From positions 1 through 64,000 of the forward strand of contig NC_015964.1 in assembly GCF_000210895.1 (NCBI RefSeq): DNA of 64,000 bases. Reading direction: 5' to 3'. The DNA is from Haemophilus parainfluenzae T3T1. GTDB taxonomy: Bacteria > Pseudomonadota > Gammaproteobacteria > Enterobacterales > Pasteurellaceae. The position numbers and the translations under genes were made by a program. The notes below the pieces were generated by a model that did no database searches, had not been told where the DNA came from, and worked only from the letters and a program-made list of their open reading frames with translations. Every line of letters begins with the position of its first letter. Position 1 is the first letter of the stretch. Shown here one piece after another: positions 49,853 through 60,612 of the stretch.

Positions 49853-50431
49853 TTAATTGGAAAGAGCATTAAGTTTCATTACTTCAGATGCATCAATATA
49901 GGAGAGCGAGCTCGTTCTTTTTTTATAAATTTGGAGTATTTGCCCATTCTCTACCGAATTATAAACCTTTTTAGAAGTGAATCGTTCATTTCCATATTGA
50001 TTGGATGAAATATAAATACTATATACCGATTTGTTTTTACGCTTATAAGTAACCTCGGCTATATAGTTTTCTTCTTGTCCCCAAATGGAAACATAGAAAG
50101 TTAAGAAAGTGTTTGAAAGTAAGAAAAAGCAACAAAAAAAACCACTACACATAATAATATACCCCAATACTTTCATGAGTATGTGATAAAAAATATTTTC
50201 TTTGGGTTTCTTTTTATCGGAAGCTCTTTTAGGTTTTGCCTTCCTTTGTAAAAGGACATTTTCCACTTCCCAATAAATCACGACAAAAAAAAGAAGAATG
50301 CTTAATACAAGGGAAACATAAACATCAAGACGTGCACCAGGAAGTAGGGTCTTATCCGAAAACGTAGGATATATAATTAACCCAATTAAAATAAATAACG
50401 AAATGACTTTTAGTCTTGTATTGAACATCAT
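49853..50431 (-). CDS. unknown membrane protein between yidC and mnmE
   Basis: 192 residues from the ATG at 50431; a GTG at 50452 lies inside the yidC terminator and is rejected. Three or four hydrophobic spans (about 7-24, 37-55, 84-105) then a hydrophilic C-terminal domain of ~85 residues with many Tyr, Ser and Lys. No family recognised and no good ribosome binding site. It is AT rich and lies in an otherwise conserved rpmH-mnmE row, so it is likely an accessory insertion. Confidence 0.6.
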   Translation of the reverse strand: MMFNTRLKVISLFILIGLIIYPTFSDKTLLPGARLDVYVSLVLSILLFFVVIYWEVENVLLQRKAKPKRASDKKKPKENIFYHILMKVLGYIIMCSGFFCCFFLLSNTFLTFYVSIWGQEENYIAEVTYKRKNKSVYSIYISSNQYGNERFTSKKVYNSVENGQILQIYKKRTSSLSYIDASEVMKLNALSN

Positions 50432-50441
50432 AAATATATGT

Positions 50442-50467
50442 AAAAACCGCACCCAAAGGTGCGGTTA
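50442..50467 (-). terminator. terminator of the rpmH-yidC operon
   Basis: Minus strand AACCGCACC / GGTGCGGTT with loop TTT-like and T run, just after the yidC stop. Confidence 0.88.
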
Positions 50468-50471
50468 GTGA

Positions 50472-52100
50472 TTATTTTTTACGGGTATGTAACCCTTTTT
50501 TCTCTAAACCACGGTAGATCATTTGTTGTTGTACGATAGTGATTAAGTTAGACACTAACCAGTACAGTACGAGACCTGCCGGGAACCAGAGGAAGAAGAA
50601 CATGAAGATCAACGGCATGAAGTTCATCACTTTTTGTTGCATTGGATCTGCAACTGGAGTCGGTGACATTTTTTGTAACAAGAACATTGACCCGCCCATT
50701 AAGATTGGGAGAATGTAGTAAGGGTCTTGTGCCGATAAATCTTGAATCCAACCAAAGAATGGAGCATGGCGAAGTTCAACCGCTTCCATAAACGTCCAGT
50801 ATAATGCGATGAAAATTGGCATTTGAAGGATTAATGGTAAGCAACCGCCAAGTGGATTCACTTTTTCTTCTTTGTAAAGTTTCATCATTTCTTGGCTCAT
50901 ACGTTGGCGATCATCACCAAAACGTTCGCGCATTTCTTGCATTTTTGGTTGCAACATACGCATTTTCGCCATAGAAGTGTATTGTGCTTTTGTGAGCGGA
51001 TATAAAATCGCTTTCACCACTAAGGTTACGCAAATAATTGCCACACCCCAGTTAGATACAATACTTTGAATGAACGTCAATAACCAGAATAATGGTTTCG
51101 CGATAAACCATGCCCAACCGTAATCGACGGTTAAGTCTAAATGGTTAGCCACTTCAGCCATTTTGTTTTGTAATTTTGGACCTGTCCATAATGAGCTGGT
51201 AATTGTTTCTGTTGCACCCGCTGGAACAGATACTACTGGACCACGATAACCAATAGACGCAACGTTATTTTTGCTGTCTGTAATACTATAAAGTTGGTTA
51301 TTTACATCTTGATTTGGGATCCAAGCTGATACGAAATAGTGTTGTAAAACAGCAACCCAACCTGCTTTGGTATCGATAGAAAGATTTTTATCTTTCATAT
51401 CGCTGAAGCTGTATTTTTTGTAATTGGTTTCTGAAGAAGAGTACGCACCACCGGTATAAGTAGGCATTGCCACGTTACCGCTGCTTTCAACTAATGTGTG
51501 TTTTAATTGGCCGTAAGGTTCAACTTCAATTGCGCTACCACTTTGGTTCACAATTTCAAAGTTAACACCTACATCGTAACTATCACGTTTTAACACAAAG
51601 ATTTTACGATAAGTCACACCATCTTTTTCAAATGTTAATGGCACAGAAAGTTCATTTTGACCTTCTGCTAATTTGAAATTATCACCACTAACTTGATACT
51701 GCGCGCGACCTGCTTTTGTATCGATCCCGTTTTTACCGATCAAGCCGCTTTGTGCAATGTAAACATGCTCGTTTGTATCTTTTAACAAGACGAAAGGTTC
51801 TTTTGAACCTAATTCTGCATCATATTTTAATAATTCTGAACTGATTACATCACCACCTAATGTATCCACTTTCAAACGGAATACATCATTTTCTAATGTA
51901 ATAATGTGACCTTTGGTTTGTGAGTCTGCCACTACTTCGGCAGATGAAGAAGAACTTGCCGGTACATCAGAAGAGGCGGTTGTTGTTTGTTCCGTGGTCT
52001 GTTGTTGAACCGGTGGATTTTTATCAAGTTGCCATTGCTGATAAACAAGGAAAGAAATAAAGAGTAGTGCAAGCACTAATAGGCTACGTCTTGAGTCCAT
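50472..52100 (-). CDS. yidC: membrane protein insertase YidC
   Basis: 542 residues: N-terminal span (6-20, [18 protein letters not shown]), large periplasmic domain, and five-span C-terminal insertase core (from ~345) with the hydrophilic-groove Arg in [11 protein letters not shown] region and the final basic tail. Overlaps yidD by one base. Inserts and folds membrane proteins with or without SecYEG. Confidence 0.97.
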   Translation of the reverse strand: MDSRRSLLVLALLFISFLVYQQWQLDKNPPVQQQTTEQTTTASSDVPASSSSSAEVVADSQTKGHIITLENDVFRLKVDTLGGDVISSELLKYDAELGSKEPFVLLKDTNEHVYIAQSGLIGKNGIDTKAGRAQYQVSGDNFKLAEGQNELSVPLTFEKDGVTYRKIFVLKRDSYDVGVNFEIVNQSGSAIEVEPYGQLKHTLVESSGNVAMPTYTGGAYSSSETNYKKYSFSDMKDKNLSIDTKAGWVAVLQHYFVSAWIPNQDVNNQLYSITDSKNNVASIGYRGPVVSVPAGATETITSSLWTGPKLQNKMAEVANHLDLTVDYGWAWFIAKPLFWLLTFIQSIVSNWGVAIICVTLVVKAILYPLTKAQYTSMAKMRMLQPKMQEMRERFGDDRQRMSQEMMKLYKEEKVNPLGGCLPLILQMPIFIALYWTFMEAVELRHAPFFGWIQDLSAQDPYYILPILMGGSMFLLQKMSPTPVADPMQQKVMNFMPLIFMFFFLWFPAGLVLYWLVSNLITIVQQQMIYRGLEKKGLHTRKK

Positions 52101-52363
52101 TATTTTTTCTCATCGTTATTATTAATCTTTTTCGGCGGAACAGGATCGAATCCACCGGCGCTTAAGGGGTGACATTTTAATACACGTTTTAGCGTAAGCC
52201 AACTACCTTTTAACAATCCATGTGTTTTTAACGCCTCAATACCATAGCAAGAACAGGTTGGCACAAAACGACAACGCGGCCCGATTAAAGGGCTAATCGC
52301 TACTTGATAAAACTTAATTAAAGCGATGAGGATTTTTGTGCCAAACGAATGTGACGTGCCCAT
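52100..52363 (-). CDS. yidD: membrane protein insertion efficiency factor YidD
   Basis: 87 residues; [18 protein letters not shown] and GGFDPVPPK define the family. Its start ATG at 52363 lies 46 bases inside rnpA in another frame, as in other gammaproteobacteria. Confidence 0.94.
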   Translation of the reverse strand: MGTSHSFGTKILIALIKFYQVAISPLIGPRCRFVPTCSCYGIEALKTHGLLKGSWLTLKRVLKCHPLSAGGFDPVPPKKINNNDEKK

Positions 52364-52686
52364 AATTTATCCAAAGTTTGTAAAAACGTTTGATTATCAA
52401 GCTGACCAATGCCACGTTTCGCCACAAAGACAAAGTCACAAGAGGGCAAATTATGTTGGGATAAACGAAAACTTTCACGAACTAAACGTTTAATACGATT
52501 ACGATCGTGCGCTCGTTTAAGATGTTTTTTAGCCACAGTTAAACCTAAGCGTGGATGCTCAAGATTATTTTTGCGTGCGAGAATGGTAATTTCAGGGGTG
52601 CTTGCTCGAAACGGTTGTTCGAAGACATTTTTGAATTGAGTGGGAGTTAACAATCGTAACTCCCGAGAGAAGTTTAGCTTAATCAC
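52318..52686 (-). CDS. rnpA: ribonuclease P protein component
   Basis: Basic protein subunit of RNase P. 122 residues; the RNA-binding RNR motif is in [18 protein letters not shown]. The start is GTG at 52686, which gives the conserved N-terminus [12 protein letters not shown]. Overlaps yidD at its 3' end. Confidence 0.96.
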   Translation of the reverse strand: MIKLNFSRELRLLTPTQFKNVFEQPFRASTPEITILARKNNLEHPRLGLTVAKKHLKRAHDRNRIKRLVRESFRLSQHNLPSCDFVFVAKRGIGQLDNQTFLQTLDKLWARHIRLAQKSSSL

Positions 52687-52698
52687 TAAAAGAGGTGA

Positions 52699-52833
52699 TT
52701 ATGCAGATAAACTCTTACGACCTTTAGCACGACGACGAGCTAAAACTTGACGGCCGTTTTTAGTTGCCATACGAGCACGGAAACCGTGAGTACGGCTACG
52801 TTTTAATACAGAAGGTTGAAATGTACGTTTCAT
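52699..52833 (-). CDS. rpmH: 50S ribosomal protein L34
   Basis: 44 residues: [20 protein letters not shown] then a basic tail ending [11 protein letters not shown] at 52833. First gene of rpmH-rnpA-yidD-yidC, divergent from dnaA. Confidence 0.98.
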
Positions 52834-53150
52834 TGTAATCTACCTAAATCAAAATGGTTTACTGTTTTGATATTCAAAACACAACAAGGGTTATAAAAAA
52901 TAGACCGCAATTTTAATCATAAATTGGGCTTTCGTCAAATAAGAAAAGAGAAAATTCCGAAATAATCTTCCGTTTCTTCTAAAATCGTGGGGATTATACG
53001 GATTTTGGGCAAAATCTCAAGCAACCTTTTTGTCTTTTTTTGATGACCAACAGAAGATCTTTTGCCTAAATTATTGTAAAATTCTCTCCGATTTTTAACC
53101 GCACTTTTGCGGCTTTTATTTATACGCATATAACATAAGGATAATTTATC
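52834..53150. other. divergent promoter region between rpmH and dnaA
   Basis: 317 bases with no supported gene. I looked for DnaA boxes (TTATNCACA) and found none exact, so this is not an obvious oriC. One USS lies near 53099. Promoters for rpmH and dnaA must be here. Confidence 0.6.
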
Positions 53151-54518
53151 GTGAGCCTTTCCAACCTATGGCAAGATTGCTTATCACAACTACAAGATCA
53201 GGTTTCTCCGATGGATCTCAGTACTTGGTTACGCCCACTACAAGCGGATGTCATCTCGCAAGATCAAGTGGTGTTATATGCGTCAAATATGTTTGTGAAA
53301 AGCTGGGTGGAAAATCATTACTTGGCTCAAATTCATCAAATTTGCCAAGCCCTTTCTAAAAATCCGAATTTACAAATTATCGTAAAAGAAGGGGTAAAAC
53401 CGGCTCCAAAAACAATTGAACCAGACCCGAGTCAAACAGCTAATCATCAAGAAAGTGCGGTGAGTTTTCAGCAAGAATCTGATGCGCCGACTAAATTTGA
53501 ATCACACCTAAATCGTAAACATTTATTTGAAAACTTTGTTGAAGGTAAATCAAACCAACTCGCCCGTGCTGTCGGTCAAAAACTCGCTCTCGCACCTGGT
53601 GAACCAACCGCAAACCCATTCTTTTTATATGGGGGTACAGGTTTAGGTAAAACTCACTTATTACACGCAATCGGTAATGGCATTTTAGCGAATAAACCGA
53701 ATGCTCGCGTCCTTTATATCCATGCCAATAACTTTATGCAACACATGGTAAAAGCAATGCGTGATAATAAAATGGATCAATTCAAAAAATTCTATCGTTC
53801 CCTTGATGCATTATTAGTGGATGATATTCAATTCTTCGCAGAAAAAGAAAAAACACAAGAAGAATTCTTCCATATTTTCAATAATTTATTTGAAACTGGC
53901 CGTCAAATTATTTTGACCTCTGACCGCTATCCAAAAGAAATTGAAAAAATTGAAGAACGCCTAAAATCTCGCTTCGGTTGGGGTTTAACGACTGCGATTG
54001 AACCACCTGATTTAGAAACTCGTGTTGCGATTTTGCTGAAAAAAGCGGAAGAACATCATATGGAGCTGCCAGAAGAAGTGGCATTCTTTATTGCCCAACG
54101 CTTACGCACCAATGTTCGTGAATTAGAAGGTGCCTTAAACCGTGTGAAAGCGATGCAAGACTTCAAAGGTGGTCACATTGATATTGATTTTGTCCGTGAC
54201 ACATTAAAAGATATTCTTGCCTTACAAGAGCGTTTGGTAACCATTGAAAATATTCAAAAAGTCGTGGCAGAATACTATCGAATTAAAGTGGCGGATTTAA
54301 AATCAAAAAGCAGAGCAAGATCCGTCACTCGCCCACGCCAAGTTGCGATGGCGTTAGCAAAAGAATTAACCAATAAAAGCTTACCGGAAATTGGTCGTGC
54401 CTTTGAACGCGACCATACGACAGTTTTAAATGCTTGTCGTGAAGTGCCTAAATTCCGTGAAAAAGACAGCAGTATTCAAGAAGACTGGGCGAATTTAATT
54501 CGCACATTATCTGCATAA
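53151..54518 (+). CDS. dnaA: chromosomal replication initiator protein DnaA
   Basis: 455 residues. Domain I (1-80) begins [17 protein letters not shown]+ domain with Walker [14 protein letters not shown] and LLVDDIQFF Walker B; domain IV ends with the DnaA-box binding signature [10 protein letters not shown]. Start is GTG at 53151, preceded by AAGGAT. dnaA-dnaN-recF form an operon. Confidence 0.98.
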   Translation: MSLSNLWQDCLSQLQDQVSPMDLSTWLRPLQADVISQDQVVLYASNMFVKSWVENHYLAQIHQICQALSKNPNLQIIVKEGVKPAPKTIEPDPSQTANHQESAVSFQQESDAPTKFESHLNRKHLFENFVEGKSNQLARAVGQKLALAPGEPTANPFFLYGGTGLGKTHLLHAIGNGILANKPNARVLYIHANNFMQHMVKAMRDNKMDQFKKFYRSLDALLVDDIQFFAEKEKTQEEFFHIFNNLFETGRQIILTSDRYPKEIEKIEERLKSRFGWGLTTAIEPPDLETRVAILLKKAEEHHMELPEEVAFFIAQRLRTNVRELEGALNRVKAMQDFKGGHIDIDFVRDTLKDILALQERLVTIENIQKVVAEYYRIKVADLKSKSRARSVTRPRQVAMALAKELTNKSLPEIGRAFERDHTTVLNACREVPKFREKDSSIQEDWANLIRTLSA

Positions 54519-54525
54519 GGAGCCA

Positions 54526-55629
54526 ATGATGCAATTCAGCATTTCAAGAGAAAATCTACTAAAACCCTTACAGCAAGTTTGTGGCGTATTGAGCAATCGT
54601 CCGAATATTCCTGTATTAAATAACGTGTTATTACAAATTGAAGATAACCGTTTAACGATTACAGGTACAGACCTTGAAGTTGAGCTTTCTAGCTATACTC
54701 AACTTTCTTCTTCAACCGCTGATGGCGCTTTCACTATTCCGGCTAAAAAATTCTTAGATATTTGCCGTACATTATCAGATGAATTTGAAATTACAGTCAC
54801 CTTTGAAGAAGATCGCGCTATTGTAGAATCAGGTCGCAGTAAATTTAATCTCACTACTCTGCCCGCTGAAGAATATCCAAATCTAACGGATTGGCAATCT
54901 GAAGTGGATTTTGCCTTACCGCAAAGCACCTTGCGTCGCTTAATTGAAGCAACCCAATTTTCAATGGCAAACCAGGATGCTCGCTATTTCTTAAACGGCA
55001 TGAAATTTGAAACGGAAGGTAATTTATTACGTACGGTTGCAACTGACGGTCACCGTCTTGCGGTTTGTACGATCGAATTAGACCAAGATCTGCAAACTCA
55101 TTCAGTTATTCTGCCACGCAAAGGTGTATTAGAACTGAATCGCTTATTAGAAAGCAGTGACGAACTTGCTCGTTTGCAAATCGGCACGAATAATCTTCGT
55201 ATTCACTTAAACCACATTGTGTTTACCTCAAAACTTATTGATGGTCGCTTCCCTGATTACCGTCGTGTATTACCACGTAATGCAACTCGTATCGTAGAAG
55301 GTAACTGGGAAACCTTAAAACAAGCTTTTGTACGCGCTTCTATCCTTTCAAATGAACGTGTACGTAGCGTGCGTTTAAACTTAAGTGAAAACCAACTTAA
55401 AATTACCGCATCTAACCCTGAACACGAAGTGGCAGAAGAAATCGTGGATGTGAATTACCAAGGCGAAGAAATGGAAGTGGGCTTTAATGTGACTTACATT
55501 TTAGACGTATTGAATGCCTTAAAATGCCAACAAGTACGTATTCGCCTCACTGATGCATCATCAAGCTGCTTAATTGAAAACAGCGAAGATGCAAGCGCAG
55601 AATACGTCATTATGCCAATGCGCCTCTAG
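54526..55629 (+). CDS. dnaN: DNA polymerase III beta sliding clamp
   Basis: Ring-shaped processivity clamp, 367 residues in three repeated domains. Two ATG codons stand in a row at 54526 and 54529; the second gives the standard MQFSISREN. AAGGAG precedes. Ends with the family-typical YVIMPMRL. It is the clamp used by Hda. Confidence 0.98.
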   Translation: MMQFSISRENLLKPLQQVCGVLSNRPNIPVLNNVLLQIEDNRLTITGTDLEVELSSYTQLSSSTADGAFTIPAKKFLDICRTLSDEFEITVTFEEDRAIVESGRSKFNLTTLPAEEYPNLTDWQSEVDFALPQSTLRRLIEATQFSMANQDARYFLNGMKFETEGNLLRTVATDGHRLAVCTIELDQDLQTHSVILPRKGVLELNRLLESSDELARLQIGTNNLRIHLNHIVFTSKLIDGRFPDYRRVLPRNATRIVEGNWETLKQAFVRASILSNERVRSVRLNLSENQLKITASNPEHEVAEEIVDVNYQGEEMEVGFNVTYILDVLNALKCQQVRIRLTDASSSCLIENSEDASAEYVIMPMRL

Positions 55630-55634
55630 AAATA

Positions 55635-56717
55635 ATGGCCATTTCCCGCTTAATTGTTGAAAAATTTAGAAATTTAAATGCCGTGGATCTTGAATTTGAT
55701 CACGGCTTTAACTTTTTAGTCGGCAATAACGGCAGCGGAAAAACGAGCTTATTAGAAGCAATTTTTTATCTCGGGCATGGACGCTCTTTCAAAAGTGCTG
55801 TCGCAAATCGCATCATTTCTTACGACGAACCTCATTTCACGCTTTTTGGCCAAATTCAAGAAAGCCAGCATCAATGGTCTGTTGGCTTACAAAAACTTCG
55901 TCAAGGTAATACCATTGCGAAAATAAATGGTGAAGACGGTAATAAAATTGCCGATCTCGCTCACCTTTTACCGATGCAATTAATTACGCCAGAAGGACTT
56001 ACCCTATTAAATGGCGGACCTAGTTTTCGACGTGCATTTTTAGATTGGGGCTTATTCCACCACCATAACAGTTTTCATTCCTCTTGGGTCGCATTAAACC
56101 GCTTATTAAAGCAACGGAATGCTGCTCTTAGTCAAAACCAGCCTTATTCAGCAATTAAAATTTGGGACATTGAATTAGCTAAATTAGCCCACCAAGTGAG
56201 TGATTGGCGGGCTGAATACGCTGAAGCCTTACGTCCAGAAATTGAAAAAACCTGCCAGTTATTTTTACCTGAATTAGAGATTACTGTGAGCTTTCATCAA
56301 GGCTGGGAGAAAGAGACAGAGTATGGTGAATTACTGGCGCAAAACTTTGAGCGAGATAAAGCCATTGGTTATACGGTTTCAGGCCCACAAAAAGCGGACT
56401 TCCGCTTTAAAGCAAATGGATTACCGGTTGAAGATGTGCTCTCTCGTGGGCAATTGAAATTATTGATGTGTGCACTACGTTTAGCGCAAGGTGAGCATTT
56501 AATGATTCAAAAACAACGTCATTGTATCTTTCTAATTGATGACTTTGCCTCCGAGTTGGACCAACATAAACGTGCCCTTCTCGCTGAACGCTTGCAACAA
56601 AGTGGTTCTCAAGTTTTTGTTACTGCAATCACTCAAGGCCAACTCAAAGAAATGCAGGTTGGTAAAGGGAAATTATTCCAAGTGGATACCGGTAAGATTA
56701 CCGAATTGCAACCATAA
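55635..56717 (+). CDS. recF: DNA replication and repair protein RecF
   Basis: SMC-like ATPase loading RecA at gaps. 360 residues; Walker A GNNGSGKTSLLEA (about 30-42), signature SRGQLK, and Walker B IFLIDDFASELD. ATG at 55635, five bases after dnaN. Confidence 0.97.
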   Translation: MAISRLIVEKFRNLNAVDLEFDHGFNFLVGNNGSGKTSLLEAIFYLGHGRSFKSAVANRIISYDEPHFTLFGQIQESQHQWSVGLQKLRQGNTIAKINGEDGNKIADLAHLLPMQLITPEGLTLLNGGPSFRRAFLDWGLFHHHNSFHSSWVALNRLLKQRNAALSQNQPYSAIKIWDIELAKLAHQVSDWRAEYAEALRPEIEKTCQLFLPELEITVSFHQGWEKETEYGELLAQNFERDKAIGYTVSGPQKADFRFKANGLPVEDVLSRGQLKLLMCALRLAQGEHLMIQKQRHCIFLIDDFASELDQHKRALLAERLQQSGSQVFVTAITQGQLKEMQVGKGKLFQVDTGKITELQP

Positions 56718-56750
56718 AAAATAATCCGATCTGTTTAAGGATCGGATTAC
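56716..56750 (-). terminator. terminator of the nan/nag operon
   Basis: Stem TAATCCGATC / GATCGGATTA (10 bp perfect) with T run on the minus strand; only A run follows recF on the plus side. Confidence 0.82.
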
Positions 56751-56780
56751 GTTTAAAACAATGCTATTTTTGACCGCACT

Positions 56781-57929
56781 TTAGTTTGGTTTCCATTCAC
56801 CATTCAATACGGTACCTATCACATCATAATCTTTTGTGAATACCGCTAAGTTTGCGACTTTACCGGCTTCAACAGAACCTAAACGATCATCTACGCCAAT
56901 CGCTCTTGCTGGGTAAAGGTTACTCATACGAATCGCTTCTGCTAATGGAATTTCTACATACTCTACTGCATTCTTAATAGATTCCATCATGGTAATCGAT
57001 GCACCTGCAATCGTACCATTTGCATCGTAGCAACGGCCGTCTTTCACATAAATTGGTTTTCCTACAAAAGTGAAGGTTTCCAATTCAGGTGGCGCACCTG
57101 CAGCAGCAATAGAATCGGTCACAATGCAAAGTTTGTCACCTTTCGCTTTTTTATCTAAACGAACGTTACCAAAATTCACATGCACGCCATCTACAATAAT
57201 ACCCGTGTAAACATCGGAGTCTAACACGGCGCCAACTACTCCCATCGCACGTCCTGAGCTGATCGGCGACATCGCATTGTGTAAGTGAGTCGCGAAGGTT
57301 GCCCCTTTATGAAAGGCGGCTTTCGCCACTTCATAAGTCGCATTAGAATGACCAATAGACACAATAATGCCTGCTTTCACAAAATCAGGAATATATTGTA
57401 CCGTTGGGTTTTCCGCGGCAATGGTCAGCTTAGTAATCACATCTGCATTATCACATAAAAAATCTTTCATCTCTGGCGTCGCTTCACGGATATATTCCGG
57501 GCGATGCACGCCTTTTTTCTCAAGACTTAAATAAGGTCCTTCAATGTGTAAGCCAAGCGCTTGATTTTTATGCTTATTCAAATACTCACGCATGATATTT
57601 ACTGCATATTTAATATCTTCATCCGGTGCAGTAATAAATGTTGGTAAGAAACTGGTACAGCCTGATTTTAAATTAGTGGCTTGCATAATTTCTAATGTTT
57701 CCACGCTTGTTTGATCGTTAAACATCACGCCACCGCAGCCGTTTAATTGCAGATCAATAAAGCCAGCCGTGAGATTATGCCCTTTTAAATCAATGGTTTT
57801 AATCCCACTTTCTAATTCGCTTTGTGGAATAACGGATTGAATATATTCCCCTTCAATAACCACCGCATAATCTCTTAACACCTCATTTTTGGTGTAGATT
57901 ACGCTGTTAATTAATGCATACTTCATCAT
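56781..57929 (-). CDS. nagA: N-acetylglucosamine-6-phosphate deacetylase
   Basis: Amidohydrolase giving glucosamine-6-phosphate. 382 residues; metal-site region GLHIEGPYLS, the histidines in SIGHSNAT and ATHLHNAMS, and VTDSIAAAG with the catalytic Asp. Last gene of the catabolic operon; a USS is in the 3' spacer. Confidence 0.96.
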   Translation of the reverse strand: MMKYALINSVIYTKNEVLRDYAVVIEGEYIQSVIPQSELESGIKTIDLKGHNLTAGFIDLQLNGCGGVMFNDQTSVETLEIMQATNLKSGCTSFLPTFITAPDEDIKYAVNIMREYLNKHKNQALGLHIEGPYLSLEKKGVHRPEYIREATPEMKDFLCDNADVITKLTIAAENPTVQYIPDFVKAGIIVSIGHSNATYEVAKAAFHKGATFATHLHNAMSPISSGRAMGVVGAVLDSDVYTGIIVDGVHVNFGNVRLDKKAKGDKLCIVTDSIAAAGAPPELETFTFVGKPIYVKDGRCYDANGTIAGASITMMESIKNAVEYVEIPLAEAIRMSNLYPARAIGVDDRLGSVEAGKVANLAVFTKDYDVIGTVLNGEWKPN

Positions 57930-57962
57930 ACCTTCCTAAAATCAAATTAAAATTAACCGCAC

Positions 57963-58766
57963 TTATAACACACTATGAATCGCGCGCCCTTCCAATTCAG
58001 TAAAATATTTCACTGTTTTCACTTTCAATTCTTGCAATGCAGGCTCATCACATACTAAAACAAAATGGCGATGGAGCTGTAAGGCACTCACTGTCCAAAG
58101 GTGATTAATACTGCCCTCTACGGCGGCTTGTACGGCTAAGGCTTTATTATGGCCCGTTGCTAAAATCATCACTTCTTCTGCATCAAGTAATGTCCCTACA
58201 CCGATTGTTAAGGCATATTTTGGTACTTGATTTACGTCATTATTAAAGAAACGAGAATTCGCGATAATAGTATCTGGCGTTAAGGTTTTAATACGGGTAC
58301 GTGAACTTAAAGAAGACGCAGGTTCATTAAAAGCAATATGCCCATCAACACCTACACCGCCCATAAACAAATGAATTTTGCCGTAAGATTTAATTTTTTC
58401 TTCATAACGTCGGCATTCTTCATCATGGTCATTGGTATTACCATTTAAAATATTGATATTTTGCGGTTGAATATCAATATGGTTGAAGAAATTATTATGC
58501 ATAAAACTGTGATAGCTTTCTGGATGTTCTTTTGGCAAACCCACGTATTCATCCATATTGAAGGTCACCACATGTTTAAAACTCACTTCTCCCGCTTGAT
58601 TTAATTTAATCAATTCTTGATAGGTCTTAAGTGGCGTACCACCTGTTGGTAAACCTAATACAAAAGGACGTTCTGCAGTAGGTTTAAAATGATTAATTCG
58701 ATCAGCAATATGACGCGCCGCCCAACGGCTGACTTGTTGTTCATTGTTCAGAGGAATGAGACGCAT
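57963..58766 (-). CDS. nagB: glucosamine-6-phosphate deaminase
   Basis: Converts glucosamine-6-phosphate to fructose-6-phosphate and ammonia. 267 residues from the ATG at 58766, preceded by AAGGTTATT; an upstream open part to 58790 is not conserved. [13 protein letters not shown] and NMDEYVGLP, and [18 protein letters not shown] are the active-site segments. Confidence 0.95.
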   Translation of the reverse strand: MRLIPLNNEQQVSRWAARHIADRINHFKPTAERPFVLGLPTGGTPLKTYQELIKLNQAGEVSFKHVVTFNMDEYVGLPKEHPESYHSFMHNNFFNHIDIQPQNINILNGNTNDHDEECRRYEEKIKSYGKIHLFMGGVGVDGHIAFNEPASSLSSRTRIKTLTPDTIIANSRFFNNDVNQVPKYALTIGVGTLLDAEEVMILATGHNKALAVQAAVEGSINHLWTVSALQLHRHFVLVCDEPALQELKVKTVKYFTELEGRAIHSVL

Positions 58767-58857
58767 AATAACCTTCCTTATCAATACCACACCGACATTC
58801 TTTCCTCCCCGATTGAAGAGAGAGGAAAGAAGTAAGTGCGGTCACTTTTCCATTAAT

Positions 58858-59736
58858 TTATAAATATTTTGCTTTTAACTCTTTCGCTTTCGCTAATTGC
58901 TCTGGTGTTGCTTTCGCTGTCATTGGCTCACGGCAATAACCTGCATCCACACCATCTAGTTTCAATAACTCTTTGATAGTGAGATATAAGCCATTCGCTA
59001 AAATGCCTTCGATAAGATCATTGGTCACATGTTGAACTTGAAGCGCATCAGCCAATTTACCTTGTTTGGTTAATTCAAAGATTTGTCTTGCGCGTACACC
59101 ATTAACGTTGAATGTACTACCAATTGCACCATCCACACCTAAAGATACTGCAGGTACCATCATTTCATCAAAACCAGCCCAAATGAGGTGATTTGGATAA
59201 GCTTTTTTCAAACGTTCTAATAAATAGAAATCCCCAGCGGTAAATTTCACACCAAGCACTTTCGGGTTTTTATAAAGTTCGCCGAATTGCTCAATACCCA
59301 TGTTCACACCTGTTAAGAACGGAATTGAGTACACGATCATGTTATTGCCTGTTTCCGCAATAATGGTGTCGTAGTAATGTTTGATTTCAGGGAAGCTGAA
59401 TTTGTAGTAGAAAGGCGTTACCGCAGAAAGACTGTCATAGCCTAATTCGGTTGCATATTTACCTAATTCCACTGCTTCATGTAAGTTCACGCTACCCACT
59501 TGTGCGATTAATGCGACTTGGTCTTTTGCTTCATCTTTCGCGATACGGAAAATTTGTTTTTTCTCTTCCGTAGAAAGCATGAAGTTTTCACCTGTTGAGC
59601 CGCCTACATATAAACCATCAATTTTCATCTTATCAATGTTATAGCGAATAATTTCACGCAAGCCTTTTTCATTGATAGAGCCATCTTCATTGAATGATAC
59701 TAATAACGCACTAAAAATACCTTTTAAGTTACGCAT
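58858..59736 (-). CDS. nanA: N-acetylneuraminate lyase
   Basis: Splits sialic acid into ManNAc and pyruvate. 292 residues, DHDPS/NAL barrel; GGSTGE (46-51) binds the carboxylate, Y136 and the Schiff-base lysine K164 (GVKFTAGD). ATG at 59736. A 9-bp inverted repeat (TCTTTCCTC at 58799 with GAGGAAAGA at 58822) lies between nanA and nagB and may modulate readthrough. Confidence 0.96.
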   Translation of the reverse strand: MRNLKGIFSALLVSFNEDGSINEKGLREIIRYNIDKMKIDGLYVGGSTGENFMLSTEEKKQIFRIAKDEAKDQVALIAQVGSVNLHEAVELGKYATELGYDSLSAVTPFYYKFSFPEIKHYYDTIIAETGNNMIVYSIPFLTGVNMGIEQFGELYKNPKVLGVKFTAGDFYLLERLKKAYPNHLIWAGFDEMMVPAVSLGVDGAIGSTFNVNGVRARQIFELTKQGKLADALQVQHVTNDLIEGILANGLYLTIKELLKLDGVDAGYCREPMTAKATPEQLAKAKELKAKYL

Positions 59737-59745
59737 TTTTCTCTC

Positions 59746-60612
59746 CTATTTAATACGTTGTTCTAAAATGACATTTAATGTTTTTTGCTTTATTTTGACC
59801 GCACTTTCCTGCGATGCCTGTACCAATAAAGCATAAATTAAATCTAATACGAATAATTGAGCAATCTTCGTGCCGATAGAGTCGCCTTGTAACTTGCCTT
59901 GCTTATTGCCATTCACCAAAACAAGATCAGCATATTCAGTGATGGGAGAACGCAAGCTGTGCGTAATCGCAATGGTTTTGGCGCCATTTTCTTTCGCGAT
60001 TTTCATGGTATGAGTGGTTTCTTGAGAATAGCCGGAATGGCTCAAACCAATTGCCACATCTTTTTTCGTCAATAAAGATGCCTGCATATACATAAAATGG
60101 TTGTTACCTGTCGCATCCACTTGCACACCGATACGCATGAGTTTATTTTTAGCATCTTCCGCAGTAATACCCGATGTGCCTACACCAAATAAAAAGACAC
60201 GATTTGCTTGCTGAATGGCTTTTACTGCTTCTTCCAGCTGCTCAAAATCCAATAAATTAATGGTTTCATCCATCACGTTATTGATGGCTGATTTAAGTTT
60301 ATGCGCAATATTCAAGGAGTTATCAGAATCGGTAATATCTGAATCTAATACGGTGTTATCTTTGCCATCCTTCGTCGCAAGCTCGATGGATAATTCCAAT
60401 TTAAAATCACTGAAGCCTTTAAAGCCAAGAGTGCGACAAAAACGCACAAAGGTTGCTTCCCCGACTTCTAAATGGGCGGCAATTTCAGCTAGAGGACATT
60501 GCACCGCAAGATCAGGATTCAGTAAAATCGCATCCGCAATTTTCTTTTCAGTTTTCGTTAAACTGCGATATAACGAGCTGATGGTATTTAAAATATTGCC
60601 ATTTTTAGCCAT
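59746..60612 (-). CDS. nanR: RpiR-family regulator of sialic acid catabolism
   Basis: 288 residues: N-terminal HTH (AEIAAHLEVGEATFVRFCRTLG) and C-terminal SIS sugar-phosphate domain (VFLFGVGTSGITAEDAKNKL). Matches in position the H. influenzae regulator called SiaR/NanR, which senses amino-sugar phosphates. Its start overlaps nanK by eight bases. Confidence 0.92.
   Translation of the reverse strand: MAKNGNILNTISSLYRSLTKTEKKIADAILLNPDLAVQCPLAEIAAHLEVGEATFVRFCRTLGFKGFSDFKLELSIELATKDGKDNTVLDSDITDSDNSLNIAHKLKSAINNVMDETINLLDFEQLEEAVKAIQQANRVFLFGVGTSGITAEDAKNKLMRIGVQVDATGNNHFMYMQASLLTKKDVAIGLSHSGYSQETTHTMKIAKENGAKTIAITHSLRSPITEYADLVLVNGNKQGKLQGDSIGTKIAQLFVLDLIYALLVQASQESAVKIKQKTLNVILEQRIK

Noticed and set aside
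52935-53129. Small basic open frame upstream of dnaA
   Set aside because: No ribosome binding site, no similarity, overlaps the promoter region.
52834-53150. Possible oriC beside dnaA
   Set aside because: No exact TTATNCACA boxes and no clear AT-rich 13-mers were found; proximity to dnaA alone is not enough in this family.
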